The notes under the pieces are model-generated. The model was not told the origin of the DNA and made no database searches. It saw only the letters and a list, made by a program, of their open reading frames with translations. Position numbers and translations under genes: made by a program. From Tsuneonella deserti (lineage in GTDB: Bacteria; Pseudomonadota; Alphaproteobacteria; Sphingomonadales; Sphingomonadaceae), in assembly GCF_014644315.1 (NCBI RefSeq), contig NZ_BMKL01000001.1:2305001-2369000 (forward strand): a stretch of DNA of 64,000 nt. The letters run 5' to 3'. Below are positions 14,485 to 22,854 of the stretch, piece by piece; position 1 is the stretch's first letter; each line of letters starts with the position of its first letter.

Positions 14485-15267
14485 TCAGGCCTGGTCGCGC
14501 CCGCGCGCCTGGATCGCCGATCTTCGCGCCTCGACTTCCTCGGGCCGGACGCCCCGGTTCGCCGCGCTCGATCGTGCGTGCTCAAGCGCCAGCCCATCTC
14601 CGAAGCTCGCCGCGTAGCCGTCGTCGATCAGCGCCTTGTACCCGGCGAGGAATGCGGGATCGATGCCCGCCATGTCGGACGCCAGCCGCCGCGCCTCGGG
14701 CAGGAGTTGCCCGCGCGGGACAACCCGGTTGACGAGCCCCCAGCGCTCGGCGGTGACCGCGTCGATGAAATTGCCGGTGAAGCTCAGTTCCTTGGCGCGG
14801 CTGATGCCGATCATCCGGCTAAGCTTCTGCGACAAGCCCCAGCCCGGCACGACCCCGACCCGCGCGTGGGTATCGGCAAAGCGCGCATCCTCGCTCGCGA
14901 GCAGCACGTCGCAGGCGAGCGCCACTTCGAAACCCCCGGTAATCGCCACCCCGTTGATCGCCCCGATCACGGGCTTGCGGCAGCTTTCGATCGCCTTGAC
15001 CGGGTTCTCGTCGGCCCCTTCCGCGTTGGCCGCGCCGAGCGCACCCTCGGTCGATCCCAGCTCCTTGAGGTCGAGCCCGGCGGTAAAGGCGCGGGTGCCG
15101 GCCCCGGTCAGGATCACCGCCCGCACCGCCGGATCGGCATCGACGGTGCGCATTACCTCGAACAAGCGGTGACGAAGCGCCTTTGAGAGCGCGTTCATCG
15201 CCTCTGGCCGGTTGAGGGTGACGGTGGCGATTCCGTCTGCGATTTCCAGGAGAACGAGGTCGGTCAT
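14485..15267 (-). CDS. Enoyl-CoA hydratase/isomerase (crotonase) family protein
   Basis: A 260-residue crotonase-fold enzyme acting on a CoA thioester. The oxyanion-hole segments are FTAGLDLKEL and INGVAITGGFEVALACD. One catalytic Glu is present in GGFEVAL, but the second position, usually in a GxxPExG context, reads VGVVPGWGLS without Glu, so it may not be a classic hydratase; isomerase or other crotonase chemistry is possible. The ATG at 15267 is preferred over GTG at 15276. It is divergent from the SDR gene (79 bp between starts). The natural substrate is unknown. Confidence 0.88.
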   Translation of the reverse strand: MTDLVLLEIADGIATVTLNRPEAMNALSKALRHRLFEVMRTVDADPAVRAVILTGAGTRAFTAGLDLKELGSTEGALGAANAEGADENPVKAIESCRKPVIGAINGVAITGGFEVALACDVLLASEDARFADTHARVGVVPGWGLSQKLSRMIGISRAKELSFTGNFIDAVTAERWGLVNRVVPRGQLLPEARRLASDMAGIDPAFLAGYKALIDDGYAASFGDGLALEHARSSAANRGVRPEEVEARRSAIQARGRDQA

Positions 15268-15346
15268 GACCGCCACGCTACCGCATCACGCGGTGCTTGC
15301 AATCGCCCCCGCAACGCGGCTCAATGCGGTCAGAGGAGAACCATCG

Positions 15347-16126
15347 ATGCCCTTCAAACCCTTCGACCTGACCGGCAAGGTCGCGCTCGTCACCGGCGGC
15401 AACTCGGGCATCGGCCTCGGCATGGCCCAGGGCCTCGCCGCGGCGGGCGCGTCGGTCGCGATCTGGGGCCGCAACGCCGCCAAGAACGCCGCCGCGCGCG
15501 AGACGCTGCTCGCGGAAGGAGGCGCGGTCGAGGCGCTGGAAGTCGATGTGGCGGACGAGCAGGCGGTGGTGGACGCGATGGCCGAAACCCTCGCCCGGCT
15601 GGGCCGCATCGACACCTGCATCGCCAACGCGGGGGTCGGCGGCGGGGCGCCGTTGACCGAGCAGACGACCGAAGAGTGGCGACGGGTGACCACGGTTAAT
15701 CTCGACGCGGTCTTCTGGACGTTTCGCGAAGCGATCCGGCACATGGTCGAACGCTCCGAAAAGGGCAATGCCGGCGGTTCGCTGCTGGTGACGAGCTCGG
15801 TTTCCGCCATCGACGGGGCGCCACGCAACCAGGCTTATGCTTCCAGCAAGGCAGGGGTGCTGGCGATGGTGCGCGGAACCGCCGTCGAGTTCGCCCGCTA
15901 CGGCATCCGCGCCAATGCAATCCTGCCCGGCTGGATCGCGACCGAAATGACCGAGCGCCTGCAATCGTGGGATGCCTTCAACGACAAGGCGATCGGCCGA
16001 GTGCCCATGCGCCGCTGGGGCGAAGGCGAGGATTTCGCCGGCATCGCGGTCTATTTCGCCTCCGACGCCAGCCGCTTCCACACCGGCGATTCGGTCATCA
16101 TCGACGGCGGCTACACGATCTACTGA
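15347..16126 (+). CDS. Short-chain dehydrogenase/reductase (SDR)
   Basis: A 259-residue classical SDR that interconverts an alcohol and a ketone with NAD(P). The cofactor motif is TGGNSGIGLGMA, NAG is at the end of strand four (IANAGVGGG), and the catalytic Ser and YxxxK are in SSVSAIDGAPRNQAYASSK. The start is fixed at ATG 15347 by a strong AGAGGAGA ribosome-binding site seven bases upstream; longer in-frame extensions overlap the divergent crotonase gene. The substrate is unknown. Its stop is four bases from the stop of the convergent phosphatase gene. Confidence 0.9.
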   Translation: MPFKPFDLTGKVALVTGGNSGIGLGMAQGLAAAGASVAIWGRNAAKNAAARETLLAEGGAVEALEVDVADEQAVVDAMAETLARLGRIDTCIANAGVGGGAPLTEQTTEEWRRVTTVNLDAVFWTFREAIRHMVERSEKGNAGGSLLVTSSVSAIDGAPRNQAYASSKAGVLAMVRGTAVEFARYGIRANAILPGWIATEMTERLQSWDAFNDKAIGRVPMRRWGEGEDFAGIAVYFASDASRFHTGDSVIIDGGYTIY

Positions 16127-16130
16127 AGGC

Positions 16131-16943
16131 TCAGCCCTGCGCGAGCGCAGCGGCTTCGGCCGCGCACGAAGTCGGCGCGGGCAACGAGCCTTTCGCTTCC
16201 GCCTGGGCCCTGGCGAGATCCTCGCGGAACGCGGGGTCGGACTGGAGCCGGGCGAACGTCGCGGCGGCGAACACCCTGCCCGCTTCGACATCGCTTTCCC
16301 AGTGGACGTTGCACACCCGGCGGCTCTCGCCGAACTCGATGCCGCGACGGGTCAGCGCCGCCGCCTTGTCGGGGAACACCGCGGCGAGCAGCAGCCCCGC
16401 GCCGTAGCCGATCGCGCTGTGACCCGAAGGGTAGGAGCCATTGTGCCGCAGCGCTTCTTCCGAAGCCGGGTCGCAGGTCGGCTTGTCGTTGACCGTGAAC
16501 GGCCGCGCGCGGTTGTAACGCGCCTTCACGCCGCTGGTGGAGGTGCCGAAATCGGCCGTCGCCCGGCGGAGCAGGTGCATGATCGCAGGTGTCGCGGCAT
16601 CCGATATCGCCACCCCCGCGGTGCACGAGAACGCGCCGTTGACCCCGCCAGGGCCGAGGTTGGCGTCGGCGGCCGAGAGCCGGAAACGCTCCGTCCCGTG
16701 GAGCGCCAGGCCCGCCGCGCTCAGCGCCTCGTCGCGCTTCATCGCCTCGCTGCCGGCAGCCGGCGGCGCGCCGACCAGCGTCTCGCCGGCTGGCAAAGGG
16801 CCGGGGAAGTACGCGGGCCCCATGTCGAATGCTGCCCGCGCAGAGGGCGTGGCCACGGCGACCGGCGCGCCGGCGCTCTCGGGGGCGGCGGCCGTGCAGC
16901 CGGCCACTAGCAGTACGAGCGAGCATGCGAAGATGCGGTTCAT
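16131..16943 (-). CDS. PAP2-superfamily class A acid phosphatase, lipoprotein
   Basis: A 270-residue exported phosphatase. The signal peptide ends in a lipobox (LVAGC, Cys16), so it is probably an envelope lipoprotein. The three-part phosphatase signature is complete: KARYNRARP (K-x6-RP), SYPSGH, and SRRVCNVHWESD (SR-x5-H-x3-D), as in PhoN-type non-specific acid phosphatases. It would release phosphate from organic esters in the periplasm. No Pho box was recognised upstream. It stands alone, convergent with the SDR gene. Confidence 0.9.
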   Translation of the reverse strand: MNRIFACSLVLLVAGCTAAAPESAGAPVAVATPSARAAFDMGPAYFPGPLPAGETLVGAPPAAGSEAMKRDEALSAAGLALHGTERFRLSAADANLGPGGVNGAFSCTAGVAISDAATPAIMHLLRRATADFGTSTSGVKARYNRARPFTVNDKPTCDPASEEALRHNGSYPSGHSAIGYGAGLLLAAVFPDKAAALTRRGIEFGESRRVCNVHWESDVEAGRVFAAATFARLQSDPAFREDLARAQAEAKGSLPAPTSCAAEAAALAQG

Positions 16944-17185
16944 GGGCGGGAGGACTCCTGCGGTGGACGGCTGCCGTGCTATCGCGCACGCGCCTGCCCT
17001 AAAAGCATTTTCCTACAGCCGCTTGCCCGTGCTTGACCGGCGGGATGGATGGGCATGACGCACGCATCGGCACCCGGCCCGTGGAGGCCCCGCGCGGAAG
17101 GTTACACTCCGAAGGGCAGATTTCGGCGCAACTTGCTGATATCACGTCAGAAAAACGCAAGGCCGAGTTTTTACTCGACCCCGGT

Positions 17186-17878
17186 TCAGTGGTCCACGCG
17201 CCAGTCGATCGTGCCCCGTCCGTGGCTTTCGAGAAACGCGTTCGCCCGGCTGAAGGGCCGGGATCCGAAGAAACCGCGATAGGCCGACAGCGGGCTCGGA
17301 TGGGGACTGCGGATCACGAGGTGCCGGGTATTGCCTTGCAGCGCGGGAATGCGCTTCGCCTTGGCTTGCGCATGGGCGCCCCACAGGATGAACACGCTCG
17401 GCTCCGCGCGCTCCGCCACCGCTGCGACACAGGCGTCGGTGATCGCCTCCCACCCTTGGCCCGAGTGACTGCCCGCGCGGCCGCCTTCGACAGTCAGGCT
17501 CGTGTTGAGCAGCAACACGCCCTGCCGTGCCCAGTGCGACAGGTCGCCGTGTGCCGGCGGCACGATCCCCAGATCGCTTGCCAGCTCCTTGTAGATGTTC
17601 GCCAGGCTGGGCGGCACGGCGACCCCTTCGGGCACCGCGAAACACAGGCCCATCGCCTGGCCCGGTCCATGGTAGGGATCCTGCCCGAGGATGACGACCC
17701 GCACGGCTTCGAGCGGAGTCAGTTCGATGGCCTTCAGCCAGTCTTCGCGCGCTGGATAGACCGGCTTGCCCGCGGCTTCCTCGGCCGAAAGCCAGCCGGC
17801 GAGCCGCCGCGCCTCGGGCGCGGAGAGCACCGGCTCAAGCACCGCGCGCCAGCTCTGGGGGATCGCCTCGCTGTCCAT
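17186..17878 (-). CDS. ung: Uracil-DNA glycosylase (family 1)
   Basis: A 230-residue base-excision repair enzyme that removes uracil from DNA. The water-activating loop [13 protein letters not shown] holds catalytic Asp67 and His70; the uracil-binding [10 protein letters not shown] strand and the minor-groove loop HPSPLS with His193 are present. The start at ATG 17878 gives normal length; the frame stays open far upstream but that sequence is antisense to the ribonuclease D-like gene. A 7 bp inverted repeat begins two bases upstream of the start codon. The gene is divergent from the ribonuclease D-like gene. Confidence 0.96.
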   Translation of the reverse strand: MDSEAIPQSWRAVLEPVLSAPEARRLAGWLSAEEAAGKPVYPAREDWLKAIELTPLEAVRVVILGQDPYHGPGQAMGLCFAVPEGVAVPPSLANIYKELASDLGIVPPAHGDLSHWARQGVLLLNTSLTVEGGRAGSHSGQGWEAITDACVAAVAERAEPSVFILWGAHAQAKAKRIPALQGNTRHLVIRSPHPSPLSAYRGFFGSRPFSRANAFLESHGRGTIDWRVDH

Positions 17879-17879
17879 C

Positions 17880-17900
17880 CGGGACGGGCTAGGCGTCCCG
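17880..17900 (-). repeat. 7 bp inverted repeat abutting the ung start
   Basis: CGGGACG and CGTCCCG with a 7 bp spacer lie immediately before the ung start codon. In the ung mRNA the hairpin would cover the ribosome-binding region, so it could limit translation. It does not look like the alphaproteobacterial LexA box. Function inferred only from position. Confidence 0.35.
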
Positions 17901-17959
17901 TGACGCCGCCGCCAGCGCCCCTTTCCCTCTATCCCCAATAGGCCTAAGGCCCTGCGCGC

Positions 17960-18580
17960 ATGACCGTTCATTTCCACGAAGAAGACCTGCCGGCCGGCGT
18001 GACGTTCGCCGACGGGCCGATCGCCATCGACACCGAGACGATGGGCCTCGTCACCCACCGCGACCGCCTGTGCGTCGTGCAGCTTTCCGATGGTCACGGC
18101 GACGAGCACCTCGTCCGCTTCAACCCGGGCAGCGCGTACGACGCACCGAACCTGAAAGCGCTGGTGGGCGATCCCGATCGCCTCAAGCTCTACCACTACG
18201 CCCGCTTCGATCTCGCCGCGATGTACTTCTATCTCGGCGTGATGGCCGCGCCAGTGTTCTGTACCAAGATCGCCAGCAAGCTGACCCGCACCTACACCGA
18301 CCGCCACGGGCTCAAGAACCTCGTGTCCGAATTGCTCGCCGCCGACCTGTCGAAGCAGCAGCAGCTCAGCGACTGGGGCGGACCGGAACTCAACGAGGCG
18401 CAGCGCGAATATGCCGCTTCGGACGTGCGCTATCTGCACCGGCTTCGGGAAGTCCTGACAGGGCGGCTGGAACGCGAGCAGCGGATGGACATCGCCCAGG
18501 CCTGCTTCGATTTCCTGCCCACCCGCGCCCGGCTCGACCTTGCCGGGTGGGCCGATCGCGACATATTCAGCCACGATTGA
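17960..18580 (+). CDS. Ribonuclease D-like 3'-5' exonuclease
   Basis: A 206-residue DEDDy-type exonuclease domain without the HRDC domains of full RNase D. The motifs are [10 protein letters not shown] (Exo I, Asp and Glu), the [12 protein letters not shown] segment (Exo II, Asp) and [12 protein letters not shown] (Exo III, Tyr and Asp). It would trim structured RNA 3' ends. Short RNase D-like proteins of this length are frequent in alphaproteobacteria. lptC starts 26 bp downstream on the same strand, a common neighbourhood. Confidence 0.9.
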   Translation: MTVHFHEEDLPAGVTFADGPIAIDTETMGLVTHRDRLCVVQLSDGHGDEHLVRFNPGSAYDAPNLKALVGDPDRLKLYHYARFDLAAMYFYLGVMAAPVFCTKIASKLTRTYTDRHGLKNLVSELLAADLSKQQQLSDWGGPELNEAQREYAASDVRYLHRLREVLTGRLEREQRMDIAQACFDFLPTRARLDLAGWADRDIFSHD

Positions 18581-18605
18581 GGCGGACGGGCGTTAGAAGG
18601 CTGCC

Positions 18606-19271
18606 ATGGTAATCCAGCGCCGCATCGAGACCCAGGAGGCCAAGGAGCTGCGCAATGCGCGCCGTCACTTCGCCGCGCCCGGGGGGCGGCATGACCGCGT
18701 CATCTCCTTCCTCGCCAAGGCCTTGCCGATGGCCATCGGAGTGATCGCCGCGCTGATGGTGGTGACGCCGCTCAGTCCGCGCGGAGAGATCAGCTTCCTG
18801 CTCGACCGGACGAAAGTCGCGGTGATCGACGAGCGCCTGCGGGTGGACAACGCGATGTACCGCGGCGCCGACGCCCAAGGGCGGCCGTTTTCCCTTACCG
18901 CAGGCGAAGCGGTGCAGAGGTCCGGCCGGGAGGGCATCGTTCGCCTGACCGACGTGGTCGCCCGCATCCTGCTGCGGGACGGACCGGCCAGCGTCCAGGC
19001 GAGCGCCGGGCAGTACGATATCCGCAGCGAAGTGGTCAGCGTGCCCGATGGCGTCGTGGTCACCGCAGCCGATGGGTATCGCATGGTTGCCAACGGGGTC
19101 AGCGTCGACTTGCTCAACAAGCGGCTCGAAGGAAGCGGCGGGGTGTCCGGGGCGATCCCTGCGGGCACCTTTTCCGCCAACCGCCTGAGCGCCGACCTCC
19201 AGGCGCGCACGGTGGCCCTGGCCGGCAACGCGCGCCTGCATATGATCCCCGGCAAGCTGAGGATGCCCTGA
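18606..19271 (+). CDS. lptC: LPS export ABC transporter periplasmic protein LptC
   Basis: A 221-residue LptC protein that links the LptB2FG transporter to LptA in the lipopolysaccharide bridge. A cytoplasmic N-terminus of about 40 residues precedes one transmembrane helix (roughly residues 38-57), then a periplasmic beta-jellyroll with the pattern FLLDRTKVAVIDERLRVDNA. It overlaps lptA by one base (TGATG), so the two are translationally coupled. The usual third gene, lptB, does not follow in this window. Confidence 0.88.
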   Translation: MVIQRRIETQEAKELRNARRHFAAPGGRHDRVISFLAKALPMAIGVIAALMVVTPLSPRGEISFLLDRTKVAVIDERLRVDNAMYRGADAQGRPFSLTAGEAVQRSGREGIVRLTDVVARILLRDGPASVQASAGQYDIRSEVVSVPDGVVVTAADGYRMVANGVSVDLLNKRLEGSGGVSGAIPAGTFSANRLSADLQARTVALAGNARLHMIPGKLRMP

Positions 19272-19840
19272 TGACCCGTTTGACGACCTCTCGCCACCTC
19301 GCCACCGCGCTGCGGTGGGGCCTTGCCGGCTTTACGGTCACTGCCGCCGCGATGGCCGGCATCCAGGCGGGCGCGCAGGCGATTGCCGGCCACAATTCCA
19401 ATGCCCCGGTAAATTACGCGGCAGATCGCATAGAACTGCAGGACAGGCAGAACCGCGTCGTGCTTTCCGGGAACGTCGATATCAGCCAGGCGGGCTTGCG
19501 CATCCAGGCCGCGCGCACGCAGGTCAATTATACCGACGCCGGCAGCCTGAAGATCCAGCGCATTCTGGCGACGGGCGGCGTTACCGTTTCGCGCGGTGAC
19601 GAACGTGCCGCGGGCGAAGTGGCGGTTTACGATTTCAATCGCCGCGTGATCACCATGGCGGGCAACGTACGCCTGCGCCGTGGGAGCGATACGCTCAACG
19701 GAGGGCGTCTGGTGATCGACCTGAAGAGCGGGGTCTCAAGCGTGGATGGCAGCGCCAACGGTTCGTCTTCGGTCACGGGAGCGGTGCGCAACACCGGCAG
19801 CGGACGGGTCAGCGGATCGTTCTCCGTGCCCCAGAACTAG
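19271..19840 (+). CDS. lptA: LPS transport periplasmic protein LptA (OstA-like)
   Basis: A 189-residue periplasmic bridge protein. An N-terminal signal peptide (hydrophobic about residues 15-38) is followed by an OstA/LptA beta-jellyroll: NYAADRIELQDRQNRVVLSG, then a repeated strand pattern ending in DTLNGGRLVIDLKSG. It assembles head-to-tail with LptC and LptD. The start codon overlaps the lptC stop. lptB and rpoN, usual neighbours downstream, are replaced by a convergent sugar transferase gene with only 9 bp between the stops. Confidence 0.9.
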   Translation: MTRLTTSRHLATALRWGLAGFTVTAAAMAGIQAGAQAIAGHNSNAPVNYAADRIELQDRQNRVVLSGNVDISQAGLRIQAARTQVNYTDAGSLKIQRILATGGVTVSRGDERAAGEVAVYDFNRRVITMAGNVRLRRGSDTLNGGRLVIDLKSGVSSVDGSANGSSSVTGAVRNTGSGRVSGSFSVPQN

Positions 19841-19849
19841 GCGGGTTTC

Positions 19850-21238
19850 CTAGAACGCCTGCCGGTGGACCATCACGCCGAGGGTCTTGAGCACGATCAG
19901 CGCGTCGCGCCACGGGCTCCAGGTGCGAATGTATTCAAGATCGGCCCGAAGCCGGTTTTCGAGATCCTCCTCCTGCGCGGTCGCACCGCGGTAGCCGCGG
20001 ATCTGCGCCAGTCCGGTGACGCCCGGTTTCAGGGAATGACGGTGCCAGTAGTCGTCGTTGACCTGCCAGAACAGCTTGTCGCCGGCGTAGGAGCCGATCG
20101 CGTGGGGACGGGGGCCAACCATGCTCATCTCACCGCGCAGCACGTTCGCCAACTGGGGCAGCTCGTCGATGCTGGTCCGGCGGATGAAGCGGCCGATGCG
20201 CGTGACCCGGTCGTCATCTCGTGAAGCGGACCGCTTTCCGTCCGCGTCGGTGTCGTGAACTCTCATCGAGCGGAACTTGTACATTCCGAAAAAGCGGTTC
20301 CCCCGGCCGAGGCGGCGCTGGACGAAGAACACGGGTCCTCCGTCCTCCAGCTTGATGAGCAGCGCCACGAGCAGCATGAGGGGCGCCAGGGCGACAAGTC
20401 CCGCCAGCGACAGCGCCACGTCGAAACCGCGCTTCAGGACCCGCTGGCGCAAGCCCAAAGGCCCGGTAGAAACGATCAGCGCGCTCCAGCCGTCCTGAAC
20501 CGACAGCCCAATGGGCGAAAGGTGTTTCAGCTGATCAGTCACCAGCTCGCCGCGGACGCCCGACGCGCGCAGGATATAGGCCCATGCTCCGCGGGCTTCC
20601 TCCTCGCAGCTCACGATCACGCGGTCCATGTTGACGAGATATCGCCCGACCCGATCAAGGGCCTCGGGGTCGTCTACGTCGGGCGCCAGCCCATGCTCGG
20701 CGGCGTCGAGCCGAATGGCGTGACCGATGGCAACTTGCGGGCCTCCGGCGTCGATGTGCAGCAAGTTGTTGACCGCCGGACCCCACGAGCGGGCGAACTT
20801 GCGGATGACGACCGCCCGGCTTGCGGCGATAAGCAGGCCACTCGCGAAAAACCCGCCGGTGAAGACCACACGCGAAAAGTCGGCGGTGCTCTTGGTATAA
20901 AACGTGACGAAGATGAGCAGGCCGCCTGCCAGCGCGAGCGCCCCAAGCGCGCTCTTGGCCGCAAATCGCCAGTCCTGCAGCGACTGAATGGAATAGGCCC
21001 GCTGATACAATGCCAAGGTGAGATAAAGCGGCATCAGAAGCTGTGCCTGCAACAGTCCGTACTTCACCGGCTTGAAGTTGAGATAGAGCCAACCAGCTAG
21101 GCTGAACGCCGCCAGGATCAGGGCCACATCGAGTAGCAGGAATGCCAAGTAGGCGCGCAATCGTGTCCGCTCGAGCGAGGGAGCCAGCGGCGTAATGGTG
21201 AGGGCTCTGCGCAGCCCAGGAGCTAGAGGCGCATTCAT
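19850..21238 (-). CDS. Polyprenyl glycosylphosphotransferase (exopolysaccharide initiation)
   Basis: A 462-residue initiating sugar-phosphate transferase. About four N-terminal transmembrane segments (residues 28-160) are followed by a degenerate middle domain and a C-terminal bacterial sugar transferase domain: [20 protein letters not shown] membrane re-entrant helix, then [31 protein letters not shown] and [15 protein letters not shown]. It moves hexose-1-phosphate from a nucleotide sugar onto undecaprenyl phosphate to start a capsule or exopolysaccharide unit. It could act with the galU product and the glycosyltransferase near 6 kb. Galactose and glucose specificity cannot be separated by eye. 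Confidence 0.9.
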   Translation of the reverse strand: MNAPLAPGLRRALTITPLAPSLERTRLRAYLAFLLLDVALILAAFSLAGWLYLNFKPVKYGLLQAQLLMPLYLTLALYQRAYSIQSLQDWRFAAKSALGALALAGGLLIFVTFYTKSTADFSRVVFTGGFFASGLLIAASRAVVIRKFARSWGPAVNNLLHIDAGGPQVAIGHAIRLDAAEHGLAPDVDDPEALDRVGRYLVNMDRVIVSCEEEARGAWAYILRASGVRGELVTDQLKHLSPIGLSVQDGWSALIVSTGPLGLRQRVLKRGFDVALSLAGLVALAPLMLLVALLIKLEDGGPVFFVQRRLGRGNRFFGMYKFRSMRVHDTDADGKRSASRDDDRVTRIGRFIRRTSIDELPQLANVLRGEMSMVGPRPHAIGSYAGDKLFWQVNDDYWHRHSLKPGVTGLAQIRGYRGATAQEEDLENRLRADLEYIRTWSPWRDALIVLKTLGVMVHRQAF

Positions 21239-21321
21239 GCGAGGGCTCCGTGGTTACCCGGCAATGATAACCGACTCGTTTCCAAAAGGAAATCGATTAA
21301 ACAATCAGGGATATGGCCGGG

Positions 21322-22359
21322 TCAGCGGCTGGCCGCACGGGTCAGGCGGGTCAGCGCCTGGGCAATCAATGTCTCGCCCGCGCTGCTGTTGCCGAGCAGC
21401 TCGCGGTGGAGGTCTATCAAGCGCGCGACAAGCCTCTCCATCCGCGCACCGCGCCACAGAGCCAGCTGCGCGGCGAGATCCTTTTCGTCCTTCCAGAAGA
21501 TACGCCGGGCGCGGGCTTCGTTGCTGACAAGAGTCGCAGGGTTTTCGCGTGGTCCCAACCGCGCGTTGAGCTGGGCAAGCTGGGCTACCCGCCGCTCAAA
21601 GGCCAGCAACAGGCCCACGGGGTTCAGCGACAATTCGCGCATCCGGCGAAGCTCGTCCGAAAGTCGCGCGCTCTTGCCGCCGAGCACCGCGTTGACGACC
21701 GGCATGAACCCGTCATCCTCGGTCCTCGCCCCGACAGCGGCGAACGCTTCGGCATCCCCCGCGACGGGAGCTGACGGGCTAGCATCAAGGTACGTAGCCA
21801 GCTTGAGCACCTCGGACTGGGCGAGCCTGCTGTCGAGGCCGGCGGCCCTCGCGATGCGCTCCGCCATGTCGCCGGACAGCTTGAGACCCAACTCGTCGCC
21901 CATGGTGCGGACTGCGTCGCGCACTTGCGCAAGGTCGGGCGGCCAGAATATGCCTACCAGCGCGTCGGAGCGCTTTTCCAGCAGTTTGGCAGTGCGCGAT
22001 TTATCGGTGGCGGACGTGGCGACGACCACGACCGGGCAGGCGGCGCCTTCGCCGGCGTCAATCAAGGCAAGATGGTTGGCGAGCGCATCGAATGCCTCGT
22101 CCCCGCTTGCACGCACGAAGATGTGGCGCGCGCCCGCAAAGAGAGAAATCGAGCGCGCCTCGTCGGCGAGAAGCACTGGATCACGTCGGAGATCAGCGCC
22201 TACGAGATCGATCCGTTCGCCCGGATCGTCCAGCATGGCGACGGTTCGCTGGGCGGCAGCGGCTGCCCCGGCTTCGTCCGACCCGCAAAAGAAGAACACG
22301 CACGCCTGGCGAACCGCGCGCGGGGCGACCGCCTGGAAATCCTTCTGGGTCGCTTTCAT
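21322..22359 (-). CDS. holA: DNA polymerase III subunit delta
   Basis: A 345-residue clamp-loader delta subunit that opens the beta clamp. It lacks a Walker A motif, as expected for delta, and has the family segments VFFFCGSDEAGAAAAAQR at the N-terminus, LFAGARHIFVRASGDEA, and the C-terminal collar region ELSLNPVGLLLAFERRVAQL. It starts 3 bp after the lptE stop. The order leuS-lptE-holA is strongly conserved in bacteria, which supports the call although delta subunits diverge quickly. Confidence 0.92.
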   Translation of the reverse strand: MKATQKDFQAVAPRAVRQACVFFFCGSDEAGAAAAAQRTVAMLDDPGERIDLVGADLRRDPVLLADEARSISLFAGARHIFVRASGDEAFDALANHLALIDAGEGAACPVVVVATSATDKSRTAKLLEKRSDALVGIFWPPDLAQVRDAVRTMGDELGLKLSGDMAERIARAAGLDSRLAQSEVLKLATYLDASPSAPVAGDAEAFAAVGARTEDDGFMPVVNAVLGGKSARLSDELRRMRELSLNPVGLLLAFERRVAQLAQLNARLGPRENPATLVSNEARARRIFWKDEKDLAAQLALWRGARMERLVARLIDLHRELLGNSSAGETLIAQALTRLTRAASR

Positions 22360-22362
22360 CCG

Positions 22363-22854
22363 TTACTTGGCCGCGCGCAGCGTCAGCGCAAGCCGCGTGG
22401 TTATCTGCGACGCCACTTCTCGCGCCAGATTCTCCAGCGCCGTCTGTTCGGCAGCGATGGTCGCATATTCGCTGGAAACGACGTCGATGCCGGCATCGGA
22501 TCCCGCGGTGGCATCGACGAGGATTTCGCCATCGGCAAGATCGACCAATTGGTAGCGGGCGCGCAGCGTGCGCCGCTCACGGCCGATCGTATCGTCGGAG
22601 AGAACGCCCAAGCCCTCGAGCCGGTCGTCGAGCCGGACATCCAGCCTGTACCGGGCTGCCCCGCCATCGGCTGCACCGAGGAGATCGATCAGGGCGTTGC
22701 GCACCAGCCAGCCCGATTGCCCCTCGATCGCGGGCACCTCGACCGAGCCAAGCCCCCGCGCCACGGCACCGTTGCCCCCGCCGCCGTACATCGGCTGCAG
22801 CCCGCATCCCGCGAGCCCCAGACCGAGGGCAAGAGGCGCAAGAAGGCGAATCAT
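22363..22854 (-). CDS. lptE: LPS-assembly lipoprotein LptE
   Basis: A 163-residue outer-membrane lipoprotein with lipobox LGLAGC (Cys17) and GLQPMYGG right after it, the typical start of alphaproteobacterial LptE. It plugs the LptD barrel and helps insert lipopolysaccharide. The ATG at 22854 overlaps the leuS stop codon (ATGA), so translation is coupled; longer in-frame extensions run back through leuS and are rejected. Together with lptC and lptA this window holds three Lpt components. Confidence 0.9.
   Translation of the reverse strand: MIRLLAPLALGLGLAGCGLQPMYGGGGNGAVARGLGSVEVPAIEGQSGWLVRNALIDLLGAADGGAARYRLDVRLDDRLEGLGVLSDDTIGRERRTLRARYQLVDLADGEILVDATAGSDAGIDVVSSEYATIAAEQTALENLAREVASQITTRLALTLRAAK

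Noticed and set aside
16944..17185. Possible small gene in the 242 bp between the acid phosphatase and ung genes
   Set aside because: The frame there runs on as an antisense shadow of ung, with no ribosome-binding site or recognisable product.
17879..18574. Upstream in-frame extension of ung to 462 codons
   Set aside because: The extension is antisense to the ribonuclease D-like gene and family length is reached from the ATG at 17878.
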